From NCBI RefSeq assembly GCF_022869785.1, contig NZ_CP094997.1, forward strand, positions 4,588,001 to 4,652,000: a DNA stretch of 64,000 bases. Reading direction: 5' to 3'. The translations under genes were made by a program, and so were the position numbers. Positions 26,904 through 36,149 of this stretch are shown piece after piece; position 1 is the stretch's first letter; every line of letters begins with the position of its first letter. Under the pieces are notes generated by a model that was given only the letters and a program-made list of their open reading frames with translations, searched no databases and was not told the origin of the DNA. This stretch comes from Dyadobacter chenwenxiniae. Its GTDB lineage: Bacteria > Bacteroidota > Bacteroidia > Cytophagales > Spirosomataceae.

Positions 26904-27014
26904 TTAAAACTGGAAAGAATCTGGAATGCGATCGGTGCGCGGCATGCGATGCGCGGCACAGTTATTGTACCTTATCCGTTTACATTTCAACTGCATAACA
27001 AACGTCTGAAAACC

Positions 27015-27278
27015 ATGGATATTTACCAAATAGCTTCTCAATGGGAAGTGTCTAACATTGAAAACGACCCTTCTGACCCGCGTGAAACGCCGCCTTTTGA
27101 TCCGCGCCCCGAAGTTCCGTGGCCGGATGTGCCCGAAGAAACGCCTCCGTTTGAAAGAGACCCGGAAACGCCTCCAATAAGCCCGGAACCTGAAATGCCT
27201 CCCGTTGAACCAGTCATTCCCGAGGTGGAACCGTTGCGGGATCCCGGCGGAGAGCCTGATATCCCGGCTTTTAATTAA
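27015..27278 (+). CDS. Small proline/glutamate-rich protein
   Basis: About 88 residues from the ATG at 27015 (MDIYQIASQWEV); an earlier in-frame ATG at 26949 is less likely. After residue 18 the sequence is dominated by repeats of P-E-x-P-P and D-P-R/E motifs (RETPPFDPRPEVPWPDVPEE...), giving an extended acidic proline-rich chain. No signal peptide or known domain. It lies upstream of the amylosucrase-like gene but 122 bases away. A real gene is likely because of the strong codon bias, but the function is unknown. Confidence 0.5.
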   Translation: MDIYQIASQWEVSNIENDPSDPRETPPFDPRPEVPWPDVPEETPPFERDPETPPISPEPEMPPVEPVIPEVEPLRDPGGEPDIPAFN

Positions 27279-27400
27279 GTAGCATCGACAGCCGATGCTG
27301 CGTCAGCCGCGCTGCGGAACGCGGCCAAGATAAGTCTCATATACTCCTATTACCGTTTTAAACATCAGTTTGGAGTGAAGTGGCTTAATTTTTTAAAACT

Positions 27401-28774
27401 ATGGATAATAACCAAATCGTAACGGCGCTGTTTGACGCCGTGAATAATAACAATCTTGACATTGCAGGCGCAGACAAAAAATTTTACACCAAACTCGTTT
27501 TGCACGCTGCCGAAATTCGTGATCTATACACACAACTATTTAGTGATCACCCCGAATTCAGCGCCAATTTCGCAAAACTGATCGAGGTGCTTATCGCCTC
27601 ACATTTAAGCCGGTCTCAGGATTTGAAAGACCTCGACCATAAAAAGCATGAAAACTGGTATGTCAGCAACGAGCTCGCCGGGATGAATGTGGATATAAAC
27701 CATTTCGATGACGGTTTCGGTTCTTTGCCAGACAAACTCACCTACTTCCTCGATCTGGGAATCAATGTGCTCCACCTGAATCATTTTGAAAAAGACATTC
27801 AGGAAATTGGTGCCGTCATGCACGAAAATAGCATGTTTCTTATGCTAGATTTGGATCAAACTAACTCGGCAATACAGGACCATTCCGATCCTGCGGCCTT
27901 TGTATCCTTACTGACAGATATTTTTACCCATGCGAACGTCGGTGTGGATATTCTTCAGATTGCAGTTCCTGAATTTCCGGGAATTAAATCCCAGATCCAC
28001 ACCACGCTCCAGCTGATCAAACAGTGCCTGCAAGTGACTGCGCCGGGCATGGCCTTGGCAGTTTCATCCAATGATCCGGCGGACGAAGTGATAAAGTTTT
28101 TTGGTGAAGGACGGTACATGGCCAAGGAAGCGGATTTTGTTTACAATTACACACAAACGGCCCTCCAATGGGACGCACTGGCTTCCGGTCAGGTGTCCGC
28201 GATGGTCGAGGTGGAGGCTGTATTGTTGGAAAAGCCATTCGGCACCACCTGGATTACTTCCACGAGGTCCGATCATAGCAGTGGCGGAACACTGGCCAAG
28301 CTATGCGGATTTGAGAAAGCCATTCAGGAAAGAAGCGAAGTGCAGATCAACATGGCTATTCAAAAAATGCTGCTCATGCAGGCCAATAGTTTTTTCATAG
28401 GCGGACTTCCTATGTTATCTTATGGTGACGAAGTGGCGGACATTGAAAACGACTTTTTTACCGGAACCAAAAAATTGCTTGCGATCAGGAAAAGCCTGGG
28501 CGTGGTTGCGGATACCAAAAATACACGCTGGCTTCCCCGGCACAATATCCATATCGCAGGCTTTGTCCGCAATGGTCGTGAGAATTCACTATTCTGTATT
28601 TTTAATTTTAGTGATGAAAGCGCCTATCTCACCTGGCATTCATTCCGTTATAATGGTTTTGCTCCTGAAAAACTTTACGACCATTGGCGTGACGAGTACT
28701 TTGAACCCGGAAACGATGCCGAGTTTCTGGTGATAGAGCCCTACGGATTTTATCTGCTCGAAGTGATTGGTTAA
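27401..28774 (+). CDS. Amylosucrase-like GH13 protein lacking catalytic residues
   Basis: 457 residues aligning along most of amylosucrase (GH13 subfamily 4): the helical N-domain (LKDLDHKKHENWYVSNELAGMNV), PYFLELG-like FLDLGINVLHL, GVDIL, the ALQWDALASGQV segment, GGLPMLSYGDEVADIEND and the C-terminal domain (HIAGFVRNGRENSLFCIFNFS). In amylosucrase GVDILRMDAV holds the nucleophile Asp; here the text is GVDILQIAVP. The acid/base Glu of KSEAIV is replaced in ALAVSSND, and RSHDDIGW has become RSDHSSGG. Much of the loop region that makes domain B is absent, and the chain is about 180 residues short. It is therefore predicted to be a non-catalytic homologue, perhaps glucan-binding or regulatory. 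Confidence 0.75.
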   Translation: MDNNQIVTALFDAVNNNNLDIAGADKKFYTKLVLHAAEIRDLYTQLFSDHPEFSANFAKLIEVLIASHLSRSQDLKDLDHKKHENWYVSNELAGMNVDINHFDDGFGSLPDKLTYFLDLGINVLHLNHFEKDIQEIGAVMHENSMFLMLDLDQTNSAIQDHSDPAAFVSLLTDIFTHANVGVDILQIAVPEFPGIKSQIHTTLQLIKQCLQVTAPGMALAVSSNDPADEVIKFFGEGRYMAKEADFVYNYTQTALQWDALASGQVSAMVEVEAVLLEKPFGTTWITSTRSDHSSGGTLAKLCGFEKAIQERSEVQINMAIQKMLLMQANSFFIGGLPMLSYGDEVADIENDFFTGTKKLLAIRKSLGVVADTKNTRWLPRHNIHIAGFVRNGRENSLFCIFNFSDESAYLTWHSFRYNGFAPEKLYDHWRDEYFEPGNDAEFLVIEPYGFYLLEVIG

Positions 28775-28853
28775 ATTACCTAGTAAAGTTTCTACATTCA
28801 TTCTTAAATGATTCAAACAAATTGTATATTCCGTGAAATTATATCTCCGGAGA

Positions 28854-31800
28854 ATGAAAAAACTTTTACTAGCTTACTTTTTACTTACCTCCTTTAGCAT
28901 TCAGGCACAGTCACATAAGTCGCTTCCAGGTAAGATCGAAGCAGAGGATTATGCAACAATGAACTCAGTGGGCACTGAGGCGACGGGAGACACAGACGGC
29001 GGCCAGAATGTTGGCTGGATTCAGGACGGCAGCTGGATGGACTACGACGTCAATGCGACCGTCGCAGGATACTACACATTTCGTTTCAGGGTGGCCAATG
29101 GATACAGTCCGGAAGCCAAGCTTTCCCTGAAATCTGCCAGTGGTGAGGTGCTTGGACAGCACGTTTTGCCACAGACAGGCGGCATGCAAAATTACGCCAC
29201 CGTCAGTTTTGTAGCACTGCTCCCGCAAGGCAACCAGACATTAAGAATTTTTGCGGAAAAAGGAGGTTTTAACTTCAACTGGTTCGAAGCATCCGCGTCG
29301 CGGAATGTCTCCGGAAGGATAGAAGCTGAGGATTTTGATGCAGTGAGCGATGTTCGTACGGAAACTACCGCTGATACAGATGGCAATTTGAATGTTAGCT
29401 ACATTGACGACGGCGATTATCTGGACTACAACATCAAACTCGCCGAAGGCGGCACTTACACAGCGAATTTCCGGATTGCCAACAGTTATGGGTCCGGTGT
29501 GATCGAGGTGAGAAGTGGGAACGGAACATTGCTGGGGCAGCTGAATGTGCCGCAAACGGGCGGATGGCAAAACTGGGTAACCGTGAGCACCCAGCTTACA
29601 TTACCGGCAGGAAGCCAGGTTATCCGCATCGCAACCCCGCAAGGCGCATTCAATTTCAACTGGTTTGAATTCGTTACGCAAGCTGAACCTGAACTTGGCG
29701 TCACCATTCCCGCACAAATTCAAGCAGAAAGTTTTGACGCTTCCAGCAATATCGGAACAGAAGCAACCACCGATGATGGCGGCGGCGAAAACGTTGGGAG
29801 GATCCAGGACGAAAGCTGGATGGAATATAAGGTAATTGCACCTGAGCAGGGCATTTACACATTCAGTTATCGCGTGGCAAACGGTTACAGCCCTGAAGCT
29901 TCTTTTGCATTGAAAAAAAGTGATGGAATGGAATTAGGACGCATTACTGTCCCGCAAACGGGCGGCATGCAAGGCTGGAGAACTGTCAATATGCTTGCAG
30001 CATTGCCGGCTGGAAATGAAACCTTGAAAATCCAGTCATTGAAAAGCGGCTGGAACTTTAACTGGTTCGAAGTCAAAGCGTCACGCCCGCTTACTGGCAG
30101 AATGGAGGCGGAAACATTCGATCTCGCCAGCGATGTGAGAACAGAAGCGACCACCGACACCGACGGCGGTTCATCGGTCACGTACATTGACGACGCCGAT
30201 TGGCTGGATTACAACGTGAAGATTGCAGCGGCTGGCACTTATACCATTGGTTTCAGGATTTCAAATAGTTATGGAAATGGGCTAATTGAATTAAAAAATG
30301 GCGCTGGCAGCATTCTGGGAAGTGTTAATGTGCCACAAACAGGAGGTTGGAACAATTACAGCACAATCCGTACAACCGTTAACCTTCCGGCGGGGAGCCA
30401 GGTCCTGCGCATTTACGCAAACCGTGGTGCTTTTAATCTCAATTGGTTTGAAATCACAACCGGCACCGTTCAGGAACAATCGACAATCACCTTTGGCGAG
30501 ATTGGCAGTAAAGGTTTGCAGGATGGAACATTTGATCTTGTTGCAAGCAGCAACAATAGTGAGTCACCCGTTACATTCGCTTCTTCCAACACCGCAGTTG
30601 CAACTGTCTCCAACGCAACGGGCATTTGGAAAGCTACACTTATCGGAGCAGGACAAACAACGATAACCGCCTCGCAGAGCGCAAGCGAGCATTATCTCCA
30701 GGCGGAAAATGTAAGCAGAACTTTGACGGTTACTGAACAAACCACGCCTACCGACCCCATTGCAGGAGCCAAAATTATCCTTGATCCAAAACGCTGGTAT
30801 CAGCTAACCAATGCTGCCAATGGATTGGACGGGCTTTTTGACGGAAACACGCAAGCCGATGTACTCACCGGCTGGGGCAAAGCCATTGACTATTACGACG
30901 CTTACTATCCGCTTAAAGACGGCGAGCAAATTACATTGGAAAGCGTCAGATTTTTCGATTACACCGGCTCGACTGAAAACCAACCGTTTATTCTGTCCGT
31001 TATCGATGACCAGTGGAACCGCATTCAGGTGGCAACATTCACAGGATCGGTTTATAATGGCTGGGTAGGCCCTTACCCGGACAGAGCTTCCAATACACAA
31101 TTCAAGCTGGATGCAACTGTCTCCAACATTCGCTATCTTGTTTTGACGATCCCAAATTTGCTTCCTACCGAGCTGGAACTCTATGGAAGTTACACGCCGG
31201 CGCCGCCTTCCAATGCGCCCGGACGCACGAAGAACATTCGATTGAAAGACGTTTTGGGTGTTAATGGCTATGAATGGAATTTCCAGGACGGCGCGCATAC
31301 TGAATCGCTTGTGGAATCCAAAGTAACTGCCGCCAAAAGTTTTGCAGGTTTCAGACATTATATGGATTGGGAAAAGCTCGAATCCAGAGAAGGTGTTTTT
31401 TCCTACAACCCAACATTAAGCGGGAGCTGGAATTATGACTTGATCTACGAAAGATTAAAACAGGAAAATATTGAAGTGCTAGCGTGCCTCAAAACGCTTC
31501 CCGGCTGGATGTTAGCTTCCTATCCGGAAGGAGAAAGGGATTCTGAGAATGTGCCGGTGCGCTATGGAAAGGATTTCAAAGACCCGCTTTCCTATATTGA
31601 GCAGGCCAAAGTCGCGTTTCAGTATGTTGCGCGCTATGGCAGCAATTTGAATGTTGACCCCTCATTGTTAAAAGTCGATACGATTCCCAGATGGCACGGT
31701 GATTATGCCAACACGGTGAAGATAGGTCTTGATTTAATTAAATACATTGAATGCGATAATGAGCGTGATAAATGGTGGAAAGGCAGAAAAGGTTATCAAA

Positions 31801-33011
31801 CCTCGCGCGAATATGCAGCCAACATTTCCGCATTTTATGATGGACATAAAAACACAATGGGTCCTGGCGTGGGTGTGAAAAATGCTGATCCAAACATGAA
31901 GGTAGTGATCGCAGGGATGGTAACTGGTCCGGATTATCTGAAAGGCATGGTTGACTGGTGCAAAGAATTCAGAGGATATCGTCCTGACGGCAGCGTAAAC
32001 CTTTGCTGGGATGTTGTGAACTTCCACCTTTATACGGATGACGCTTCGTCAAGCCAAAGCGGCACCTCCACCCGCGGAGTCGCTCCTGAGGTTGGAAATG
32101 CGTATATAACGCTTGACAACTTTGTAAAAACATCTAGAGAAATGTCACAGGAAATGCCGGTTTGGATCACGGAAGCAGGTTATGATCTAACGCAGACCAG
32201 CCCGTTGAAGGCGATTCCGATAGGTGACAAATCTCCAATGATAACACAAGCTGACTGGATCCTGCGCACGTCGCTATTCTCGGCCCGCCATGGCATTGAG
32301 AAGGTTTTCTATTATCAGATGTATGACGATAACCCTGCGTGGGGATGGATGTTCGGGTCTTCCGGTTTATTGAATGATGATCAGTCCCGAAGGCCTGTTT
32401 CGGATTATTTTGTTCAAACAAAAAACCTTTTCGGTGATTATGTTTATAAAGAAACGATTCACGCTGATCCGGTTGTGGATCGTTATGAGCTCAATGGGAA
32501 ATCACTTTTTATCCTCGCGATCCCTGATGAAGTTGGCCGTACTGCTGAGTACACCCTGAATTTAGGTGAAGCTGGCGTTGCAAAAGTTTACACGCCAACG
32601 GCAGGAAGCGATAACATGGCCTTGCAGGAAAAAACCATTGTAGACGGGAAAGTAACGGTTACAGTAACGGAAACACCCATTTTTGTGATTTCTTCAAGTG
32701 CGCAAAATGCCCGGACAGTAGCAGCGCCTGAACTGATCAGCGAATTGCCCCTGCATGAAGATGTAAATGTCTTCCCGAATCCAGCCACAGATTTTATCAA
32801 CATTGAACTGGCCAATGAGAACAGCGCCGATGTGGACTTAAAAGTTTTTGATGCAAAAACAGGAAGACTTTATAAAGACAATCATGTCCAGAAGTCATCA
32901 AACAAATTGTCTCACAAGCTCAATCTATCGAATTTACCGATAGGCACCTACATTATTGAAGTGAAGCAGGGAAATCAAAGCACGTTCCGCAAGGTTGTCA
33001 AAGTGCATTAA
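28854..33011 (+). CDS. Multimodular secreted glycoside hydrolase with four CBM6 modules and T9SS tail
   Basis: About 1385 residues from the ATG at 28854 (MKKLLLAYFLL signal peptide); an ATG seven codons earlier also exists. Order: four CBM6-like modules (each starting IEAE-(x)-(D/S) and ending FNFNWFE or FNLNWFE), an Ig-like module (about 545-640), a discoidin-like module (650-790), a TIM-barrel-like catalytic domain (800-1200), and a type A T9SS tail (VNVFPNPATDFINI to the end). In the catalytic part, ECDNERDKWW offers an Asn-Glu acid/base and MPVWITEAGYD a nucleophile Glu as in clan GH-A (GH39/GH5-like). It probably acts on cell-wall or plant polysaccharide outside the cell. The exact family is not certain. 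Confidence 0.82.
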   Translation: MKKLLLAYFLLTSFSIQAQSHKSLPGKIEAEDYATMNSVGTEATGDTDGGQNVGWIQDGSWMDYDVNATVAGYYTFRFRVANGYSPEAKLSLKSASGEVLGQHVLPQTGGMQNYATVSFVALLPQGNQTLRIFAEKGGFNFNWFEASASRNVSGRIEAEDFDAVSDVRTETTADTDGNLNVSYIDDGDYLDYNIKLAEGGTYTANFRIANSYGSGVIEVRSGNGTLLGQLNVPQTGGWQNWVTVSTQLTLPAGSQVIRIATPQGAFNFNWFEFVTQAEPELGVTIPAQIQAESFDASSNIGTEATTDDGGGENVGRIQDESWMEYKVIAPEQGIYTFSYRVANGYSPEASFALKKSDGMELGRITVPQTGGMQGWRTVNMLAALPAGNETLKIQSLKSGWNFNWFEVKASRPLTGRMEAETFDLASDVRTEATTDTDGGSSVTYIDDADWLDYNVKIAAAGTYTIGFRISNSYGNGLIELKNGAGSILGSVNVPQTGGWNNYSTIRTTVNLPAGSQVLRIYANRGAFNLNWFEITTGTVQEQSTITFGEIGSKGLQDGTFDLVASSNNSESPVTFASSNTAVATVSNATGIWKATLIGAGQTTITASQSASEHYLQAENVSRTLTVTEQTTPTDPIAGAKIILDPKRWYQLTNAANGLDGLFDGNTQADVLTGWGKAIDYYDAYYPLKDGEQITLESVRFFDYTGSTENQPFILSVIDDQWNRIQVATFTGSVYNGWVGPYPDRASNTQFKLDATVSNIRYLVLTIPNLLPTELELYGSYTPAPPSNAPGRTKNIRLKDVLGVNGYEWNFQDGAHTESLVESKVTAAKSFAGFRHYMDWEKLESREGVFSYNPTLSGSWNYDLIYERLKQENIEVLACLKTLPGWMLASYPEGERDSENVPVRYGKDFKDPLSYIEQAKVAFQYVARYGSNLNVDPSLLKVDTIPRWHGDYANTVKIGLDLIKYIECDNERDKWWKGRKGYQTSREYAANISAFYDGHKNTMGPGVGVKNADPNMKVVIAGMVTGPDYLKGMVDWCKEFRGYRPDGSVNLCWDVVNFHLYTDDASSSQSGTSTRGVAPEVGNAYITLDNFVKTSREMSQEMPVWITEAGYDLTQTSPLKAIPIGDKSPMITQADWILRTSLFSARHGIEKVFYYQMYDDNPAWGWMFGSSGLLNDDQSRRPVSDYFVQTKNLFGDYVYKETIHADPVVDRYELNGKSLFILAIPDEVGRTAEYTLNLGEAGVAKVYTPTAGSDNMALQEKTIVDGKVTVTVTETPIFVISSSAQNARTVAAPELISELPLHEDVNVFPNPATDFINIELANENSADVDLKVFDAKTGRLYKDNHVQKSSNKLSHKLNLSNLPIGTYIIEVKQGNQSTFRKVVKVH

Positions 33012-33022
33012 AACGTTACTGA

Positions 33023-33069
33023 AAAAAGCCGCGCTCAGCATTAACATTCAATGCTGAGCGCGGCTTTTT
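33023..33069. terminator. Strong bidirectional terminator
   Basis: Perfect 20-base arms 33023-33042 and 33050-33069 with a 7-base loop and terminal A/T runs (AAAAAGCCGCGCTCAG... and its complement). It lies between the convergent glycoside hydrolase and GlxA-type regulator genes. Confidence 0.88.
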
Positions 33070-33073
33070 CCGT

Positions 33074-34096
33074 TCAAATAATACGATGCCCCGTGTGGGC
33101 TGCCACACGGTTCGCCATTCGGCTTCCATCCAGCCTGGAAATGTTAAACTTATCCCGATATTCTTTCGGCGTAACACCAGTACTCTTTTTAAACAGCTGC
33201 CGAAACGATTTCAAATCATTATAACCTGAGTTCAGCATCACTTCCAGCACGCTCTGGTCTGTTTGGGCAAGCAGTTTTTTGGCCGCTTCGATGCGCGTCC
33301 TTTGTAAATATTCAATAGGTGTGACGCCAACGGCCTGCTTAAACCGCCGCACCACATTGCGCCTGCTTGCAGGAATATCCTGAATCAAAGCCTCAATGGT
33401 GCTGCCTTCCTGATATTCTTTTTCAATTTTTTTCTGGGCCATATTTACCAGCCCGTCGCCATGGTCCAGCGAAGGCGAAAAGGTCCCGAAATAAGTTTGC
33501 TGCTCCCGGTCCATATCTATCGCGAACATCTTGGCGGTGCGAAGGGTCAGCTCTTTTCCGCAAAACCTTTGGATCAGATAGAGCATTAAATGAAAGCTGC
33601 TTGTTGCGCCGCCGCTTGTGTAAATTCCATGATCATCCGTCACAACTGCATCGCTTTTCATAATCACTTCCGGAAAATTGGAAGCCAGGGCCATGGCGGC
33701 GTCAATATGTGTTGTCGCCTCCTTTCCGTTCAATAATCCAGCCGCGGCAAGTAAGAAAGCACCTGTACAGAAGCTTCCAATCTCGGCCCCATTTTTATAC
33801 TGATCCCAAAGCCAGGGAATGCAGGCCTGGTTTTTTGCGATGGATGCCTTCAAGTCACCCGCGCCGAATGCCGGCACTAATATTAAATTTTGCTGCTCGG
33901 CAGCAGTTACCGAACTAATTTCATATGCTCCGTAAAACTGCTGTGGATTGACATCAGGCGAGAAAAGTTTTATATTAAAGAAGGGAACTCCGTGCTCCCG
34001 CTCATAAAACATGTTTGCTGATTCAAAAACGTCCAGGACAGCGGCTACACTTAGCAAACGATGCTTATTTGTTATCAAAAGACCTAACTGTATCAT
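33074..34096 (-). CDS. GlxA-type AraC regulator with DJ-1/PfpI domain
   Basis: A 340-residue regulator. The N-terminal DJ-1/PfpI domain covers about residues 3-170, with IGSFCTGAFLLAAAGLLNGKEATTH carrying the nucleophile-elbow cysteine typical of GlxA proteins. The C-terminal AraC/XylS domain covers about 215-315 with two helix-turn-helix units (IPASRRNVVRRFKQAVGVTPIEYLQ and VLEVMLNSGYNDLKSFRQLFKKSTGVTPKEYR). The inducer is unknown. It is divergent from the DUF1579 gene, which is the most likely target. Confidence 0.9.
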   Translation of the reverse strand: MIQLGLLITNKHRLLSVAAVLDVFESANMFYEREHGVPFFNIKLFSPDVNPQQFYGAYEISSVTAAEQQNLILVPAFGAGDLKASIAKNQACIPWLWDQYKNGAEIGSFCTGAFLLAAAGLLNGKEATTHIDAAMALASNFPEVIMKSDAVVTDDHGIYTSGGATSSFHLMLYLIQRFCGKELTLRTAKMFAIDMDREQQTYFGTFSPSLDHGDGLVNMAQKKIEKEYQEGSTIEALIQDIPASRRNVVRRFKQAVGVTPIEYLQRTRIEAAKKLLAQTDQSVLEVMLNSGYNDLKSFRQLFKKSTGVTPKEYRDKFNISRLDGSRMANRVAAHTGHRII

Positions 34097-34309
34097 TGGC
34101 TTAACGATTTAAAGCAAAGTGCGGGACAATATAATGTTTTTTTGTCTCAAATGCCCCTGTTAATTGATCCGTTGATATCGTCTCATGATTAAAATATGTC
34201 CTTATTTTTGTTTTAAATTTAAATTGAATATTGATATAACGCCACTGATGCACTAATATCCACGAATGCACTAGTGAAATGCTATGCGTTTGGCAAAAAT
34301 CAAAAACTT

Positions 34310-34807
34310 ATGAGCAAATCAAAATTCGAAATATCCTTGGAATCAGGCGTTCACCAACAACTGCAATCCCTGATCGGAAACTGGAAAGGGACTACAAAAA
34401 CCTGGTTCGAGCCGGGAGTTCTGGCAGATGAATCGCCTATGGAAGGAACCATTCGCTCTATACTCGGGGGCAGGTTCGTCTTGCACGAATACAAGGGATC
34501 GTTAACAGATCAGTCCTTCGAAGGCATTGCCATTTACGGCTACGATGTTCCGAATAATAACTTCCAGTCTGCCTGGATCGACAGTATTCACATGGGCACC
34601 AGAATCATGTTATCCAGCGGCGCACCCACGGCATCCGGTTTTTCCGTACTTGGCAGTTACGGTGGCCCGGATATCCCGGCACCCTGGGGCTGGCGAACCA
34701 CCGTAGTACTTCCCGATAATGATAACCTCATCATCACAGCATACAACATTTCCCCGGAAGGCCAGGAAGACAAAGCCACAGAGACGGTTTACAAGCGGAT
34801 TGGATAG
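34310..34807 (+). CDS. DUF1579 family protein
   Basis: 165 residues if started at the ATG at 34310 (MSKSKFEISLE); a start twelve codons earlier is possible. The pattern LIGNWKGTTKTWFEPG, EGTIRSILGGRFVLHEYKGSL, FEGIAIYGYDVPNNNFQSAWIDS and the ending GQEDKATETVYKR are those of DUF1579, a lipocalin-like beta-barrel family of unknown function. There is no signal peptide. It is transcribed divergently from the GlxA-type regulator across a 213-base A+T-rich gap containing an ATGCACTA direct repeat. Confidence 0.85.
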   Translation: MSKSKFEISLESGVHQQLQSLIGNWKGTTKTWFEPGVLADESPMEGTIRSILGGRFVLHEYKGSLTDQSFEGIAIYGYDVPNNNFQSAWIDSIHMGTRIMLSSGAPTASGFSVLGSYGGPDIPAPWGWRTTVVLPDNDNLIITAYNISPEGQEDKATETVYKRIG

Positions 34808-34871
34808 CCAGTCTTATTTGATGGCACGAATTTGTTAATCTTCGATAACAAGGTTAACTACTTGTCCAAAA

Positions 34872-36038
34872 ATGAAATATCTCATCCGGCTTTTGATTGT
34901 GGCGATGGTTGTGGGTTTTGCCGTTTCGTGTAAGCCTGTGCCGGTTTCGCATTGGTTTCCGGTGACGCCACGGGAACATTACGAGAAAGAGCTTTATAAA
35001 GCAAAAACGGAGAAAACAGCGGCTGGGCAAACCTGGTTTAGGGTCGGTGATGCTGTTTTGAATGATTCATTGTTTTCGGTCGCACCTTATCAGGAGCGAT
35101 TTTTCCTGGGCGATTCTGTGCCTGCGCAGGCGATCCGATTGAAGATCCCGGAAGGAAGGAGACTGGTCATTACCCCTTCCCGGGAGCCGAATGATACGTC
35201 TGCACATTTCTTTATGGAACTGTATAAGATCAAGCGCAACGGCAAGCCGCAGCGACTCGATTACATTACGGATAAATCGCAAACATTGACCTACACAAAT
35301 GTCGATAACGACACATTATTGCTCCGCTTGCAAACTGGCTTAAACGAAAGAACAGCCGTTTCACTCGCACTGACCACCGATCCGGCATTGGGTTTCCCCG
35401 TTTCCGGCCACAGCATGTCATCTGTGATCAGTTTCTGGGGTGCCGACCGCGATGGTGGGATTCGCTCGCATGAGGGAATTGATATACGGGCAAAACGAGG
35501 AACACCCGTTGTTGCAGCTCAAAACGGCTTTGTAACACAGACCGGCACCAATAATTTGGGAGGAAAAATTGTGTTTCTCTCCGCTATCAGCAGTCCTTAT
35601 TCGCTGTACTATGCACATTTGGACAGTCAGCTCGTCTCGGTAGGGGAACGCGTAGTGGTGGGCGACACACTCGGGTTGGTTGGAAATACGGGCAATGCGA
35701 TTACAACAGCGCCGCATTTGCATTTCGGGATTTACGCGCGTGGCTCAGGAGCGGTAAACCCTCTGCCATTTATTGATCATCGCAAAGAGAAAGTTCCCGG
35801 CTTGCCGGAGCAGTCGCGCTGGCTGGGCGACACGGTTCGTATCCGGCGGAAAGCCAATCTATATGTTTCTCCACAGTTCGAGAAATCAGGTCAGATCGCT
35901 TCCCTGCCCGTAAATACATTGGTCAGGATATCAGGCGAAATGGCCAAAGGTTTCCGAGTAGAACTGGAAAACGGGACAAAGGGATACATTCCAACGGTGC
36001 CGCTGGAATCTTACTCAAAACAACTCTCTTCGAATTGA
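34872..36038 (+). CDS. M23 family metallopeptidase, lipoprotein
   Basis: 388 residues with a lipobox (VVGFAVSCKP, Cys about residue 20). The M23/LytM domain lies at about 195-300 with the zinc ligands in HEGIDIRAKRGTPV and HLHFGIY and the intervening YYAHLDSQLVSVGERVVVGDTLGLVGNTG. A bacterial SH3-like domain follows (about 320-385, VRIRRKANLYVSPQ...). Such enzymes cleave peptide cross-links in peptidoglycan or act as amidase activators. The HxxxD and HxH ligands are intact, so an active enzyme is likely. Confidence 0.9.
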   Translation: MKYLIRLLIVAMVVGFAVSCKPVPVSHWFPVTPREHYEKELYKAKTEKTAAGQTWFRVGDAVLNDSLFSVAPYQERFFLGDSVPAQAIRLKIPEGRRLVITPSREPNDTSAHFFMELYKIKRNGKPQRLDYITDKSQTLTYTNVDNDTLLLRLQTGLNERTAVSLALTTDPALGFPVSGHSMSSVISFWGADRDGGIRSHEGIDIRAKRGTPVVAAQNGFVTQTGTNNLGGKIVFLSAISSPYSLYYAHLDSQLVSVGERVVVGDTLGLVGNTGNAITTAPHLHFGIYARGSGAVNPLPFIDHRKEKVPGLPEQSRWLGDTVRIRRKANLYVSPQFEKSGQIASLPVNTLVRISGEMAKGFRVELENGTKGYIPTVPLESYSKQLSSN

Positions 36039-36051
36039 TAACATTTAAACA

Positions 36052-36091
36052 AAATCCGGGAACAGATCACTGGTAAATCTGACCCGGATTT
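36052..36091 (+). terminator. Hairpin behind the M23 peptidase gene
   Basis: AAATCCGGG (36052-36060) and CCCGGATTT (36083-36091) pair; the 22-base loop contains a second small stem (CAGAT/ATCTG). No long T-run follows, so termination is plausible rather than certain. Confidence 0.45.
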
Positions 36092-36149
36092 GCATACAGC
36101 CTGGAAGCAAACGCCTCGGACTGTGATCGGTTATGTTATATAGAGGGAA

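Noticed and set aside
28920..30470. CBM6 repeats as a possible CRISPR or tandem DNA repeat array
   Set aside because: The repeats are about 390 bases, diverged at DNA level and encode protein modules.
30804..31358. Minus-strand 184-codon frame inside the glycoside hydrolase gene
   Set aside because: It is an antisense shadow of the discoidin-like region.
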